Origin: Mallotus nudiflorus
Lineage: Eukaryota; Streptophyta; Magnoliopsida; Malpighiales; Euphorbiaceae
Length of the DNA stretch: 64,000 nt
Direction of reading: 5' to 3'
NCBI GenBank assembly: GCA_947683625.1
Contig: CANTUR010000125.1
Coordinates: 3,782,001-3,846,000, forward strand
A program made the translations under genes and the position numbers. The notes beneath the pieces were generated by a model. The model was given only the letters and a program-made list of their open reading frames with translations. It searched no databases and was not told the origin of the DNA. Shown here piece by piece: positions 48,516 through 58,977 of this stretch (its first letter is position 1; each line of letters begins with the position of its first letter).

Positions 48516-50150
48516 CTACAGTGTTCATTTTACAGCTGACCCTCAAATTTTTCTTAATTGCATTTCAGTCACTAAACTGTACTTTTTTTTCAACTTGAGC
48601 ACAAAACATTATATATATATATATTTTAGATGATCGTAACTAACCTGAATTTCATACTTTATTTTCGGTATCAAATCTGTAAATCTGATCGAAGAAATTG
48701 CACTTTTTTTATTAAAATTTTCACCAACGCATATGTGAAAGGTGCTATTATCTTTCCAAGGCTCTGCACCAAGGCCGCACATGTAGATTCATTTTTTCAG
48801 CATAATTATTCATGGATAGAACACTTATCAACTACAGAAACATTTAGACTGATTTTGGCAACTTTATGTAAAAGCGAAGACGAAAATTTTTGAAATGGTT
48901 GAATGCATAGTTTCACTTATGAACTTTATACGATTAACTTTTTATACTTCTCAATTTTTATTATTTTCTATTTAATTTTAAAATTTTTGTTTTAAACATT
49001 TTTCATCTTTTAAGTTGTATTTTTTGATTCTATTTAACTTATACAATATTAAATTTGACAAAAATTTTATTTCAAATGATTTTAAACATATAAAATGCTA
49101 AAGTTAGCTTTAAAATAATATAAATAGAATTAAAAATTAATATTAAAAGAGTCAGAGAAACTTGAGTTTTAATTATATTCTCTCTTTCTTTAAATATTAT
49201 TTTAGTTAATATATAAGTTTCTTGTGTATCCATATCAATATTAATTTATAAAATATATTGATTTTATGTATTATAGGAGTTGAGTAAGTTCAAAATAAAA
49301 GTTAAAAGGTTAAATAGAATATGATAAAAATTGAGGAGTGCTAGAGGTTAATTGAGTAATATTCAAGGGTGAAACTATGCATTTAGCCTTTTTGAAATGG
49401 CTAAAAATGAAGCTTTCAAAGACTTTATTTATTTATTTATGCATTCACTATTAACAATGTGGCTTGTTAGGAGCGAGGACCACTAGTCTTTGGTAAAATC
49501 TACAAAATTTATCTAGGATAATACCGGAGATTGAACTTGGAAATTTTGAAGTAAAAAAGTATTAGCCTAAACCAATTGATCTAGACATCATTGGCCTCAA
49601 AGACTTTGAATTCAATAATACATGGATCCCGACAGAAAAACTTTAAAATACAAAGTTAGAAGTAATGAGATTGGAGAAATCATAGAAAATGAATGGTACA
49701 TAAAATACTGTTATATCTCACTTTTATAAGAGAATATAAACGAGATGGACAGGGATACATATCGCTAACTAAGGCATGTATTTCTATTGTTGGTGGGTGG
49801 AAAAGTTTATTTTGATTTTTTTATTTTGATTTTGATTTTTTGAAAATTCAATTTAAAAAAAAAAAACTAAGACCATAGCACTGATGCTCTCATTTTAAAG
49901 TTGAATGGAATTGAATTATTACTTTTGAAGTAATTTTAAGTTAATTTGTACATAAATATAATTGGACTCAATCTCTTGATTGTTAAATAATTTTTTGGTA
50001 AATATTTAAAAACGAGCATCATGAATATCAAGATTCAAATACATTATTATTATTAATTTTTTTTCCACCTATAATGGAGGATAAAGATTCAAAGCCAAGA
50101 ATCTATACTTGTCATATTGGTAGTAGTTTATACACTTTTGAAGTGAAGCT
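48516..50150. other. Intron-like and spacer DNA between metacaspase copies
   Basis: No gene is visible. Several stretches match the DNA around copy B: 48550-48600 matches 50310-50375 (a TTAATTGCATTTCAGTCA phrase), 48700-48870 matches 50630-50705 joined to 59139-59215, and 49600-49740 matches 60275-60440. These matches show a tandem duplication. Small frames at 48368-48598 and 48630-48893 are not genes. Confidence 0.65.
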
Positions 50151-50152
50151 GA

Positions 50153-50203
50153 TTACAAATTAAAATGTTTCTCAATCTCTTCCGGAGTTGAAAGGAAAGG
50201 CGC
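50153..50203 (-). pseudogene. Metacaspase copy B, terminal exon only
   Basis: Behind an acceptor (TGTGCAG) the minus strand encodes a 16-residue C-terminus, APFLSTPEEIEKHFNL-stop, aligned with exon e of copy A (acceptor TGTGTAG, C-terminus ending HFIL). Exons c and d expected at about 50204-50310 are absent, apparently deleted, because intron-like DNA that lies upstream of exon c in copy A follows directly. Short, so identification rests on the position and on the match with copy A. Confidence 0.55.
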
Positions 50204-50700
50204 CTGCACACATTAAACAGTATTATAACAGAAACAAATGTCGGCAAAACATGATAAATTCTTATGAAAATAGTTTTTCCATTTCAACTATAACCTGCCT
50301 CTGCAGGGTTCATTTTATGGTTGGTCACTGAAGTTTTTACTTAATTGCATTTCAGTCATTGAACTTTTTTTGTTTCAATTTATTTTTTTTAATTTCAGCA
50401 CACAATTTTATACTTTCTGTACGAATTACGCCTATATATTAAGAATAAAAAAAAGATTGAATTTTTTTTAATGACAGTAATTGACCTGAATTACATTATC
50501 TATATTTGGTGTCGATCCTACATACCTCACTTGAAATCTTTTACTTTTTTCTATTTTTCCTGAACTGGGAAGGCCTGCATCAATGGTCTTATGCAACATT
50601 TTCAGCAGGTAGAGTACGTTAGTGTAGGGTGTTCCTTCAAAATTTCTACGAAAGCATATGTGAAAGAACCATTTATTACCTTTCCAACGCTCTGCGTCAA

Positions 50701-50705
50701 GGCCG
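50701..50705. other. Target-site duplication, left copy
   Basis: GGCCG stands directly before the copia LTR; GGCTG (59139-59143) stands directly after the right LTR. The empty site GGCCG at 48773-48777 in the paralogous DNA supports GGCCG as the original. Confidence 0.75.
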
Positions 50706-50869
50706 TGAAAAGGATATATCTCCTTCAGTTATTAATATTGTTACCATCATTTATCCCATGTGTTTGTTGTAACCGTGTAACAGCCTATCACTTTACAAAC
50801 TATATATTTTGTAATCTATACATCATTGTTAATAACGTGAAATATAAAAGCTTAGTATTATTTCTTTCA
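50706..50869 (+). repeat. 5' LTR of the 164-bp-LTR copia element
   Basis: It starts TGAAAAGGATATATCTCC and ends TTTCTTTCA. It aligns without gaps to 58975-59138. Confidence 0.9.
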
Positions 50870-50882
50870 TGGTATCAAAGCA
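50870..50882 (+). other. Primer-binding site of the copia element
   Basis: TGGTATCAAAGCA begins at the base after the LTR end, the initiator methionine tRNA type with one change. Confidence 0.87.
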
Positions 50883-50884
50883 CT

Positions 50885-51735
50885 ATGGCTAATAATAATC
50901 AACTTACTCTACCTTCTTCAACCTCTCTCTCATCCCCTTCCACCACAACTCATACTTTTTCCATCAAATTGAACAACAAAAAAGTACTTGACATGGAAAG
51001 CTCAATTTCTTCATCTCCTGAATTATCAAAAATTGATGGCTTCGTTGATGGCACTCCATCTTCTCCACCAAAAACAATTCTTAATACTACCACTCCATCG
51101 ATTGAAATTTCAAATCCTGACTTTGAAGCATGGTTTAAATGTGATTAGCTGTTACTTTCATGGATCCTCTCTTCTATTACTGAGGATGTCTTTCCTTATG
51201 TTATTGGCATCACATCTTCACAGGCTGCTTGGATAGCCCTTGCCAATACTTTTGGTTCTATCTCACAAAACAAACAACTCCAATTGAACATTGAGTTGCA
51301 AGAATTAAAGAAAAATGATAAGTCCATCTCCCAATATTTACAACGAGCAAAATCTCTTGCTACTGAACTTGCCTCTGTAGGTACAACCATGATTCCTACA
51401 GAATTTAATGCTATTATATATCATAACATTGGTGTTGAATATTATAGCATTATCACTACTTTTAACCTCAAACCAGAACTTATTTCTTTCAATGAACTCC
51501 ACAGTCACCTTCTTGCACATGAGATTCTTTTGAAAAGTACTCATGAACCTCCTCTTGCCAACCTCTCATATCGCCCACAAATTCCACATCATTTTCGGCC
51601 ACCATTACTGCCAACCCCTTCTCCATCTCCATCTCGTTCACCATGGCAAAACAAATGCCATCCTTGGAACAATTCTTGAACTTGTCAAATCTGTGGCATG
51701 ACTAATCACACCGTAGATAAATGCCGAAGGTACAC
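50885..51735 (+). pseudogene. copia gag, one frame with nonsense codons
   Basis: The start is ATG 50885 (MANNNQLTLPSS), two bases behind the primer-binding site. The upstream part of the open frame (from 50591) belongs to LTR and flanking DNA. After a Ser/Thr-rich leader the capsid-like core runs to about 51540 (SSQAAWIALANTFGSIS, QYLQRAKSLATELASVG). The zinc knuckle CQICGMTNHTVDKC (about 51688-51729) is perfect. Only TAG at 51146 (family has Gln) and TGA at 51677 interrupt an otherwise continuous frame. This protein would coat element RNA. Confidence 0.8.
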
Positions 51736-53107
51736 TTCATTGCTTCATAATCGACCTCCATCTCGACAAGCAAATATTACTTATCCTAGTTTGCCCACCT
51801 ATGGTCATACTCCATGGGTTGCTGATGTAGCTGCAAATACTCATATCACTCCAGAAATTTCCAATCTCCATTGTCCATAACCTTACACCGGTGGTGATCA
51901 ATTGCTAATAGGTAATGGCCAAGGTTTGTCCATTAAAGCCATGGGTACTTCCTCTATTTCTACTCCTTCCCAATCTTTATCTCTTACTAATGTCTTACAT
52001 TTACCTCATATTTCAAAACCCTTACTCTTCGTCTTAAAATATAGTAATGACAAATCTTATTTCTTTGAATTTTGGCCTTCCTTTTTCATTGTTAAGGACT
52101 AGAAGACAAAAACTCCACTCCTGCGAGGCGTGAATGAGAATGGGTTGTACATCCTTCCTTTCATACCGAATGCTCAAGCCTTTCTCTTTGAAACAATTCC
52201 TTTTCATATTTGGCACTCTCGTCTTGGTCATCCCTACAAAAGAACTCTCTCAAAAATTCTTATAGAAAATGCTCTTCCATATTCCTCCAAGAATAAATTT
52301 AGCAAGTGTTCATCATGCATGTTAGGAAAACTAGAAAGAATTCCTCTTGCTCTAATTGAACATAAAAGCTTAAAGCCTTTTGATATTGTCCATTATGATG
52401 TTTGGGGACCCTCCCCTATTTTGTCTAATTTAGGATTTTGATATTTTATTTTATTTTTTGATGGCTACACTCATTATACTTGGGTGTATTTTTTGAAGAA
52501 TAAAAGTTATGTCTACCAAATTTTTCTCATTTCAGAGCTCTTGTTCAAACCCAATTTTTTGCCAAAATAAAAGTTTTTCACTCTGACTAGGGTGGAGAGT
52601 ATCAAAAATTAAATAAATATTTTCAAAATCATGGCATTGTTCATAAAATTGCTTGTCTATATAAATACAAGTAAAATGGCACAGCCGAATGCAAAATTTG
52701 ACATTTGATTGACACTGGTCTCACTTTACTTGCCCATAGTTCTATTCCTTTTCATTATTAGCCTTATTCCTTTAACATTGCTATTTCTCTAATTAATAAT
52801 ATGCCCACTGATGTTACTCACCTTATTTTTCTCTACACAGTCATCATTTCAATTTTCAATCCTTACGCACATTTGGTTATGGAATTTTTCCAATACTCAG
52901 ACCTTACAATAAGCATAAATTTAATTATAGAACTAAGCCGTATGTCTATTTAGGGCTTGCTACCTCTCAATGTAGGCACAAATTCCTTAATCCCACCATA
53001 TATAAAACCTATATTGCATGCCATGTGCAATTTCATGAAACCCACTTCCCATTCCAACACTTCTGAATTATCCCAACCCCACCTTCCACTCATGACCTTC
53101 ACCCTTG
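51736..53107 (+). pseudogene. copia protease and integrase remnant, left part
   Basis: The gag frame continues to 52441 with stops at 51878 and 52100. Protease near 51815 reads WVADVAANTHIT, so the D-S-G core has become D-V-A. The pre-integrase zinc domain at 52130-52330 is intact (IWHSRLGHP, then CSSC). The integrase core begins near 52380 (FDIVHYDVWGP) and is disrupted after 52440 by stops and a shift; a SD-stop-GGEY motif near 52585 marks the second catalytic position. The C-terminal integrase part (RTFGYGIFPILRPYNKHKF) lies near 52870. The nested element interrupts the sequence after 53107. Confidence 0.77.
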
Positions 53108-53791
53108 TGTCACGTGAGTTTTGTTAACCCCCAGCACTCGCCCACGTGCAGTCTAGCAATACTTCGTCTAACCCACGCAACTATGCTAGTAAGCCTCCTT
53201 ACCCATAATTTTAGGATCGTGCCTTGAATTTGGAAAGCTAGCACACCCACTAGCAAAATGTATGCTTAAGAAGAGAAAAGATAACACAAGTGTTATGTGT
53301 AAAGAAACCTTACTTTACACTATACAAATTAACAAAAATGGCTTACAAGAAAGTATGCTTCCTATGGCTTTACAAGACTTAGCTCTCACTTGGGTAGGTG
53401 GCTCCTAAGACTCTTCATTCTACCTATTTACAAATGAGGGTGGAGTTATTTACAGGTGAGGATGGGTTACTATTCCAACCTCCTTACTATTCCACCTCCT
53501 CATGGGACTATTCTAGAACCTTCCTATGTCACTCTTAAGGAAGCTTCCCTTCCTCTCCTCCCATGGAGAGTTCTAGACTAGATATTTCCATAAGCTTCCT
53601 ATACAACCCTCTTGGACTCTCTACACACTTCTATAACATGCTAGAGTACTCCACACAACTCTAGTTTATTCTAGCCTATTCTAGAATATTATATAGTATT
53701 CCTACATACTATAATTAAGCTTGGGAGAATGTATTCCTTCCAAACCACCCACCATGGTGTTAAAACTCCTTAGGCATATTTTCCTATTACA
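53108..53791 (-). repeat. Left (3') LTR of the nested element
   Basis: It matches 56021-56697 closely. On the minus strand it opens TGTAATAGG, directly behind the purine tract. It has a heat-shock-element trimer at 53511-53523. The second trimer (53679-53691) has one changed base, and the TATA box is altered (TATTTACAGG at about 53450). Confidence 0.85.
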
Positions 53792-54249
53792 TTCTCCCCC
53801 ACCAAACCTAGTGACTTCCTCGTCGCTCACGAGGCTTTGGCGATTCTAAGAGCTTCACAAGCTTCTTCAACCCTTAAAGCAGCTCCTTTTTTTCCTCCAT
53901 ATCAAGACCCTCGCGTTGCTTGAGTAGTCAACTTGCGCCTCCCATAATTCTCCAAGACTCCCTTGTCTTGGTCACAACCCTTTCATGCTCTCATGGTTGC
54001 CCCATTCGATCCTCCCCTTGGATCGTGCTTGTTGATGCACTCCTTGCTCCTTTAGGAAGTCCTACGTATACCCTTGCGAACATCTTCCTTCCTTGGCGCA
54101 CCCCTTGAAGCCTTTATGCCACCCATATCACCCTTATGGATGGTCTTGCACTTGCCATCCACCTTTCCCTTTGGTGGTGAAGTAGGCTTCCTTTGCCTAC
54201 CCTTATACTTGTTCCCTTATTTCATAGGCCTCTTTGCACCCTTTTCACC
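53792..54249 (-). other. Non-coding 3' interior of the nested element
   Basis: Between the protease stop and the 3' LTR. Stops occur in all frames on the minus strand and no domain is recognisable. Plus-strand frames at 53920-54108 and 54074-54262 are shadows. The purine tract lies at 53792-53805. Confidence 0.6.
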
Positions 54250-54786
54250 TTACCCCTCTTGAGATTCACCTTTGGAGATTTGTATGTCGAAGATCCTTAT
54301 GTCTTGACACTTCTCCCTCTTGATGGGTATGGGTAGCATTTGGCCATCCTCCATAAAGTACATGGTGTTAGCATAGGGAACTATGATAGCTTTCACCATG
54401 TTTAGGAAGTCCATCCCCAAATAGAACTTCCTTCCACCAAGTGGAGCCACCAAAATGTCAAGTTTTCCATGCCATGGACCAATCTCGATGTCCACTCCAT
54501 GAGCCTTCCCCTCGATTTTGAACATCTTGTCGTCCACCCCTTTGGCAAAGCCACTTAACTTTCTATATGGCATGCCTATCTCATCGGTAAGTTCCTTCTC
54601 CATATAGATTGCATCGACACCTACGTTGATCATGGCTTCTAAGGTTTGTCCATACACCTTAGTCTTGATCAACATCCAGCCACAATGTTGCTCTCCACTC
54701 TTGGGTTGAATGGAATCAAGGAGATTGATGCTAGTAAGCTCCCCCTCGCGTTGCTTCTCTCTCTCCTCCATTCTTACCAAAGCCAC
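54250..54786 (-). pseudogene. Aspartic-protease-like domain of the nested element
   Basis: A 178-residue open frame follows gag in a different frame, overlapping its last codons. It has the shape of a retropepsin: LIKTKVYGQTLEAMINVGVDA, then IEIGPWHGKLDILVAPLGG and YLGMDFLNMVKAIIVPY. The ILGMDF-like flap-end pattern is typical. The catalytic D-T/S-G triad is replaced by N-V-G (the residue at the Asp position is Asn), so the domain cannot be an active protease as read. Because the frame is otherwise intact, it may have lost enzymatic function before it lost coding potential, or this is just an early mutation. Confidence 0.7.
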
Positions 54787-55930
54787 AAGCTTCCCTCACT
54801 TGGGCACTCATATGCTCGATGTAGCCCATTACAAATGAAGCAAGCAAGTATAGGCTTAGAAGACTCACCCTTGTCCTCCTTGCGCCATGGTTTGGATGAC
54901 CCCTCTTTGTCATCCCTCCTCCACTTGCTTCGTCCCTTATATCTTGGGCGGGAGTGCTCTTCGTCATCATCGAAAGACTCCCCATTGTCTCCCCTACCAT
55001 TTCTATCGTACTCGACCTTCTTGCCTTTTCCTTTCAAGTCCCTCTTCTTGAACTTTATTAAGCTCTCGGCAACAGCCATCATGGTAGTAAGGTCTTTGAC
55101 ATCCTATCGCTCTAACTCTTGCTTGGCCCAATGGGAAAATCCATTGAGGAAGTTGAATAATGCCTCCTTCTCTCCTAAGTCAGGTATCTCTAACATTAAC
55201 TCGGAGAACTCCTTGACATACTCTCATATGTACCCCTCCTTGTGTTGAAGACGATAAAGCTTGCCCTCGCTTCATTCTCTGCATCCTTAGGGTAGAATTG
55301 GGCCTTTAACTCCCTCTTGAAGTCTTCCCATATGGTGATGGTGCATGTCCCCCTCTTGACGCCCTTGCACCTTCTCCTCCACCACATGGTAGCGACATCA
55401 TTTAAGTAGAGAGATATAGACCTCACCTTGGCATTCTTGTATATAATGCCTACGGCCTCAAAGTACCTCTATAAGCTCCATAGGAAGTTGTCGATCTCCC
55501 TCACATTCTTCGCCCCACCATAGGCTTTTGGCTTGGGAGCATCCACCTTATGAATGGTCATAGCTTGGACTCCCCCACTACTTGCTAATGCAGCCTTTAC
55601 CAAGCTAAGCTCCATCTCGAGCTTCTCGACCTTCTCCTTGTAAGCTTGCAACATTGCCTTAAGGGTTTTATCTTCCCTAGACAACTTGTCCATGACCTCA
55701 TTCAAGGCACCTTGCATCTCCCCTCGAAGCTCCTCATCACCACCCTTGGACTCAAGCTCCATAATGCATTAGTCCATGTCTTCGAGTTTGTCCTTCCACT
55801 CGGACATGGTGGTCTCTACCTTGACCAAACTTTCCTCTATGGCCGTTAGCAAGTCACGAGATTTCTCTCGTCCACCCTTCTTCGCACCACCTTATGCTTG
55901 GCTTGTTGCTTGCTCACCTAAACCCGCCAT
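54774..55930 (-). pseudogene. gag of the nested element
   Basis: The start is ATG 55930-55928 (MAGLGEQATSQA), about 90 bases behind the primer-binding site. A predicted coiled coil (about 55760-55590, ELESKGGDEELRGEMQ onward) precedes a gypsy-type capsid region (YLNDVATMWWRRRCKG, FKRELKAQFYPKDAENEA). A frame shift near 55220 moves into a frame reading VKEFSELMLEIPDLGEKEAL. A basic tail ends in a zinc knuckle CFICNGLHRAYEC (about 54845), one residue shorter than C-x2-C-x4-H-x4-C. Stops occur near 55892, 55770, 55469 and 55108. The capsid type points to a Ty3/gypsy origin. Confidence 0.76.
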
Positions 55931-56005
55931 TCTCTTGTGCTAACACTCCAACACACACTCCAAAGAAGGCAACCCAAATCCTCGAACTCAACCAAGAGCT
56001 CAACC

Positions 56006-56018
56006 TGCTCTAATACCA
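56006..56018 (-). other. Primer-binding site of the nested element
   Basis: The minus strand reads TTGGTATTAGAGC two bases behind the right LTR, matching initiator methionine tRNA with one change. Its strand fixes the orientation of the element. Confidence 0.82.
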
Positions 56019-56359
56019 ACTATCATGTGAGTTTTGTTAACCCCCAACACTCGCCCACGTGCAGCCTAGCAATACTTCATCCAACCCATGCAAGTATGCT
56101 AGTAAGCCTCCTTACCCATAATTTTAGGATCATGCCTTGACTTTGTAAAGCTAGCACACCCACTAGCAAAATGTATGCTTAAGAAAAGAAAAGATAGCAC
56201 AAGTGTTATGTGTAAAGAAACTTTACTTTACACTATACAAATAAATAAGAATGGCTTACAAGAAAGTATGCTTCCTATGGATTTACAAGACTTAGCTCTC
56301 AATTGGCTAGATGGCTCCTAAGACTCTTCATTCTACCTATTTACAAATGAGGGTGGAGT

Positions 56360-56367
56360 TATTTATA
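56360..56367 (-). promoter_or_regulatory. TATA box of the nested element LTR
   Basis: The minus strand reads CTATAAATAAC, a canonical plant TATA box in the 5' LTR. The other LTR has a G in place of one A (TGTAAATA). Confidence 0.7.
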
Positions 56368-56406
56368 GGTGAGGATGGGTTACTATTCCACCTCCTTATG
56401 GGACTA

Positions 56407-56419
56407 TTCTAGAACCTTC
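56407..56419 (-). promoter_or_regulatory. Heat-shock element trimer near the TATA box
   Basis: TTCTAGAACCTTC is a perfect TTCnnGAAnnTTC trimer, the binding site of heat-shock factors. It lies 40 bases upstream of the TATA box in the element's direction and is conserved at 53511-53523 in the other LTR. Confidence 0.65.
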
Positions 56420-56584
56420 CCATGTCACTCTTAAGGAAGCTTCCCTTCCTCTCCTCCCATGGAGAGTTCTAGACACCCTAAGTCTAGATATTTCCATAAG
56501 CTTCCCATACAACCCTCTTGGACTCTCTACACACTTCTATAACATGCTAGAGTACTCCACATAACTCTAGCTTATTCTAGCCTA

Positions 56585-56597
56585 TTCTAGAATATTC
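56585..56597 (-). promoter_or_regulatory. Second heat-shock element trimer
   Basis: TTCTAGAATATTC is another perfect trimer. The counterpart in the other LTR (53679-53691) reads TTCTAGAATATTA. Both lie in a stretch rich in TTCTAG words. Confidence 0.6.
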
Positions 56598-56741
56598 TAT
56601 AGTATTCCAACATACTATAATTAAGCTTGGGAGAATGTATGCCTTCCAAACCACCCACCATGGTGTCAAAACTCCTTAGGCATATTTTCCCGTGACACTT
56701 GGCTGCATCTTTATGTTTCAGGTAATTACAAGGCACAGATT

Positions 56742-57380
56742 TTGGACTCCTCTAATTCACGTCTCATAGTTATGGACTTTCCTTCTCCTCCTTTAACTTC
56801 TTTTTATTATCCTAATCCTCTTTCAGGTACTATATCCTCAACCAATCACAACTCTACCTCATCTCTAAGTGTCCCACTTTCACCAAACCATATCTGTCCA
56901 TCCTCTCACATACCCATTTCATCCCAACAAACCTTACGTGACATCTCCTCATCGAATCATGACCCTACCTTATCTTCTAGAGTCCCACTTTCACCGAAAG
57001 ACATCTGTCCATCCTCTCACATACCCACTTCATCCCAACAAACCTCACGTGACATCTCCTCATCGAATCATGACTCTACCTCATCTCCTAGAGTCCTACT
57101 TTCATCGAAAGACATTTACTTATCATTTAAAGTTCACACTGCACCACAAAAGGCCCTACCTCCCTCTCATACCTCAACTTTAATAATTCTCGCTGTCCCT
57201 ATATCACCACCAAAATGTACACCATCATCATCTCCTATTCTAAATCTCATTATCAACCTTAGTTCCTATCCTAACCATTACCCTCCTCAAATAAAACAAG
57301 CCCACCATGCCCTTACCACTGCTATCACTCCACCCTGCACTCACCCAATGGTTCTCCGCCCCTCCACCCTCCACAAATGA
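56742..57380 (+). pseudogene. copia linker region with in-frame 37-residue repeats
   Basis: The 212-residue open frame lies between integrase and reverse transcriptase of the copia element, right of the nested insertion. It is rich in Ser, Pro, Thr and His, as expected for the variable linker of copia polyproteins. A 111-bp unit starts at 56871, 56982 and 57093, the third copy being partial and diverged; it encodes VPLSPKDICPSSHIPTSS-like sequence. Because 111 is a multiple of 3 the frame is kept. The frame at 56869-57183 is a shadow of the same repeats. Confidence 0.7.
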
Positions 57381-57439
57381 GAGGCCCATCTTTCTACCTC
57401 CCTTACTAATACTAAACCACCTTTTGAACCTTAAACATT

Positions 57440-58977
57440 TGCACAATCCGTAAAGCATCATGAATGGTGTACCAAAAAAAAGTGAAGAACATCAAGCACT
57501 TATCCACAACAACATATGGAGCAGTGTTCCTTATCCTTCCAAAGCTAATATTGTTAGGAAAAAATGGATATTTAGAGTTAAATACAACTCTGATGGCACT
57601 CTCTCTCATTATAAAGGTCATCTTGTCACCAAGGGCTATAATCAATAATCCGAAGTTGATTATGCAGACACTTGTAGCCCTATGGTGAAGGCCACTACCA
57701 TCCTTACCATCATTGCTCTTGCCACTATGTTCAAATGGAAAATGCATTAACTTGACATCTCCAATGCATTTCTACATGGAAATCTTGCTCAAAAAGTTTA
57801 TATAGAATAACTAAAGGGTTTCATTGACGCTGCTCATCCATATCACATTTATCTTTTTCACTTATCACTTTATGGTCTTAAGCAGGCTCCTAGAGAGTGG
57901 TTTCATCATATAAGCACTATTATACTTTCATATGGTTTTTAAGCGTCACAAGTAGACACTTCCTTCTTTATAATAAATCATGGTTCTACCTCTCTATTTG
58001 TTCTCATATATGTGGATGATATCATAGTTACTAAAAATTCACCACCTTTACTCACCAATTTTCTTCAATGACTAAAGTCTGAATTTTTGGTTTGTGATGT
58101 TGGCCTTTTGTCATATTTTTTAGGCATTAAAGTCTAAAATACTTCCCAATATACCACTCTTTCTCAAATGAAATATATTCATGATTTACTTGATCAAAAT
58201 TCTATACTGCATATTAATGGATGCTATACTCTAATCGCATCCTCACTACCACTCTCTAAATCCATGGGAACTTCTTTAAATCCTAATGATTGTGCAAAGT
58301 ATTGCCACATTATTAGAGTCCTTCAGGATGTTACTTTCACAAGACCAGACATAGCTTTTGCTATCAATAAGCTATGTCAATTCATGCATCATCCAACTAC
58401 AACACGATGGCAAGCCATTAAATGAGTGCTTCAGTACCTCAAACACACTTTGCATTATTCATTATTCTTCTCTGTCAACTCCGATCCAAATTTACAATGC
58501 TTCACAGACAATGATTGGGGAGGCTGTCCCGATGATCGCCATTTAACAAATGGCTATACCATATACTTAAGAAATTCATTAATATCTTATATGGCCAAAA
58601 AGCAGTCTACCATAGCAAGATCATCAATAGAGAGTGAATATAAAACTATTGCCAAGACCATATCGGAGGTTATATGGCTACAATCCTTACTGAAGGACCT
58701 TGGTGTTCAATCTCAACAAAAACCAATTCTATGGTGTGACAATGTTGGTGGCATATATCTAACTTTTAATTCAGTATTCCATGCCTGTAAAAAACACAAT
58801 GAGTTAGATTATCATTTTGTTTGGGAACAAGTTGCTAAAGGCAATATTCAGGTTCAATTCCTATCTAGTGCTGATAAACTTGGTGGCATCTTCACCAAGC
58901 CCTTGGGTACTCGACAATTTCAACATCATCGTGCTTCTCTTCACCTATCTTCTTCTCAATGGCTTGAGGGGGGCTAA
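57440..58977 (+). pseudogene. copia reverse transcriptase and RNase H, one frame with stops
   Basis: All coding signal lies in one reading frame. Reverse transcriptase shows PYPSKANIVRKKWIFRVKYN, LDISNAFLHGNL, LYGLKQAPREWF and the catalytic YVDDIIV near 58011-58030. RNase H (58426-58977) is open and carries the acidic positions in CFTDNDWGG, RSSIESEYK and LWCDNVGG, then HNELDYHFV and IFTKPLGTRQF at the end. Stops at about 57646, 57748, 57808, 57940, 58069, 58135 and 58423 sit mostly where Gln or Arg codons are expected. It lies directly before the purine tract and 3' LTR. Confidence 0.82.
58962..58974 (+). other. Polypurine tract of the copia element
   Basis: TTGAGGGGGGC ends at the base before the 3' LTR. 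It overlaps the last codons of RNase H (stop at 58975-58977). Confidence 0.7.

Larger units (their letters stand above)
53108..56697 (-). mobile_element. Nested non-autonomous LTR element with gag and protease only
   Basis: A 3590-bp LTR element lies antisense inside the copia element. LTRs are 684 bp (53108-53791) and 677 bp (56021-56697), with TGTCACGTG...GTGACA ends. A CTTG duplication flanks it (53104-53107 and 56698-56701). On the minus strand a primer-binding site follows the right LTR and a purine tract (GGTGGGGGAGAA) precedes the left LTR. The 2.2-kb interior encodes gag and an aspartic-protease-like domain but no reverse transcriptase, RNase H or integrase, so it would need enzymes from another element. 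It resembles plant TR-GAG elements, with an added protease domain. Confidence 0.82.
56021..56697 (-). repeat. Right (5', promoter-bearing) LTR of the nested element
   Basis: It matches 53108-53791. On the minus strand it contains, from upstream, a heat-shock trimer (56597-56585), another (56419-56407), then TATAAATA (56367-56360). Its minus-strand start (56697) is TGTCACGGG and its end is CATGATA next to the primer-binding site. Confidence 0.85.

Noticed and set aside
54646..55248. 200-residue plus-strand frame, Ser/Leu rich
   Set aside because: Antisense shadow of the nested element's gag, which has a zinc knuckle and capsid motifs on the minus strand.
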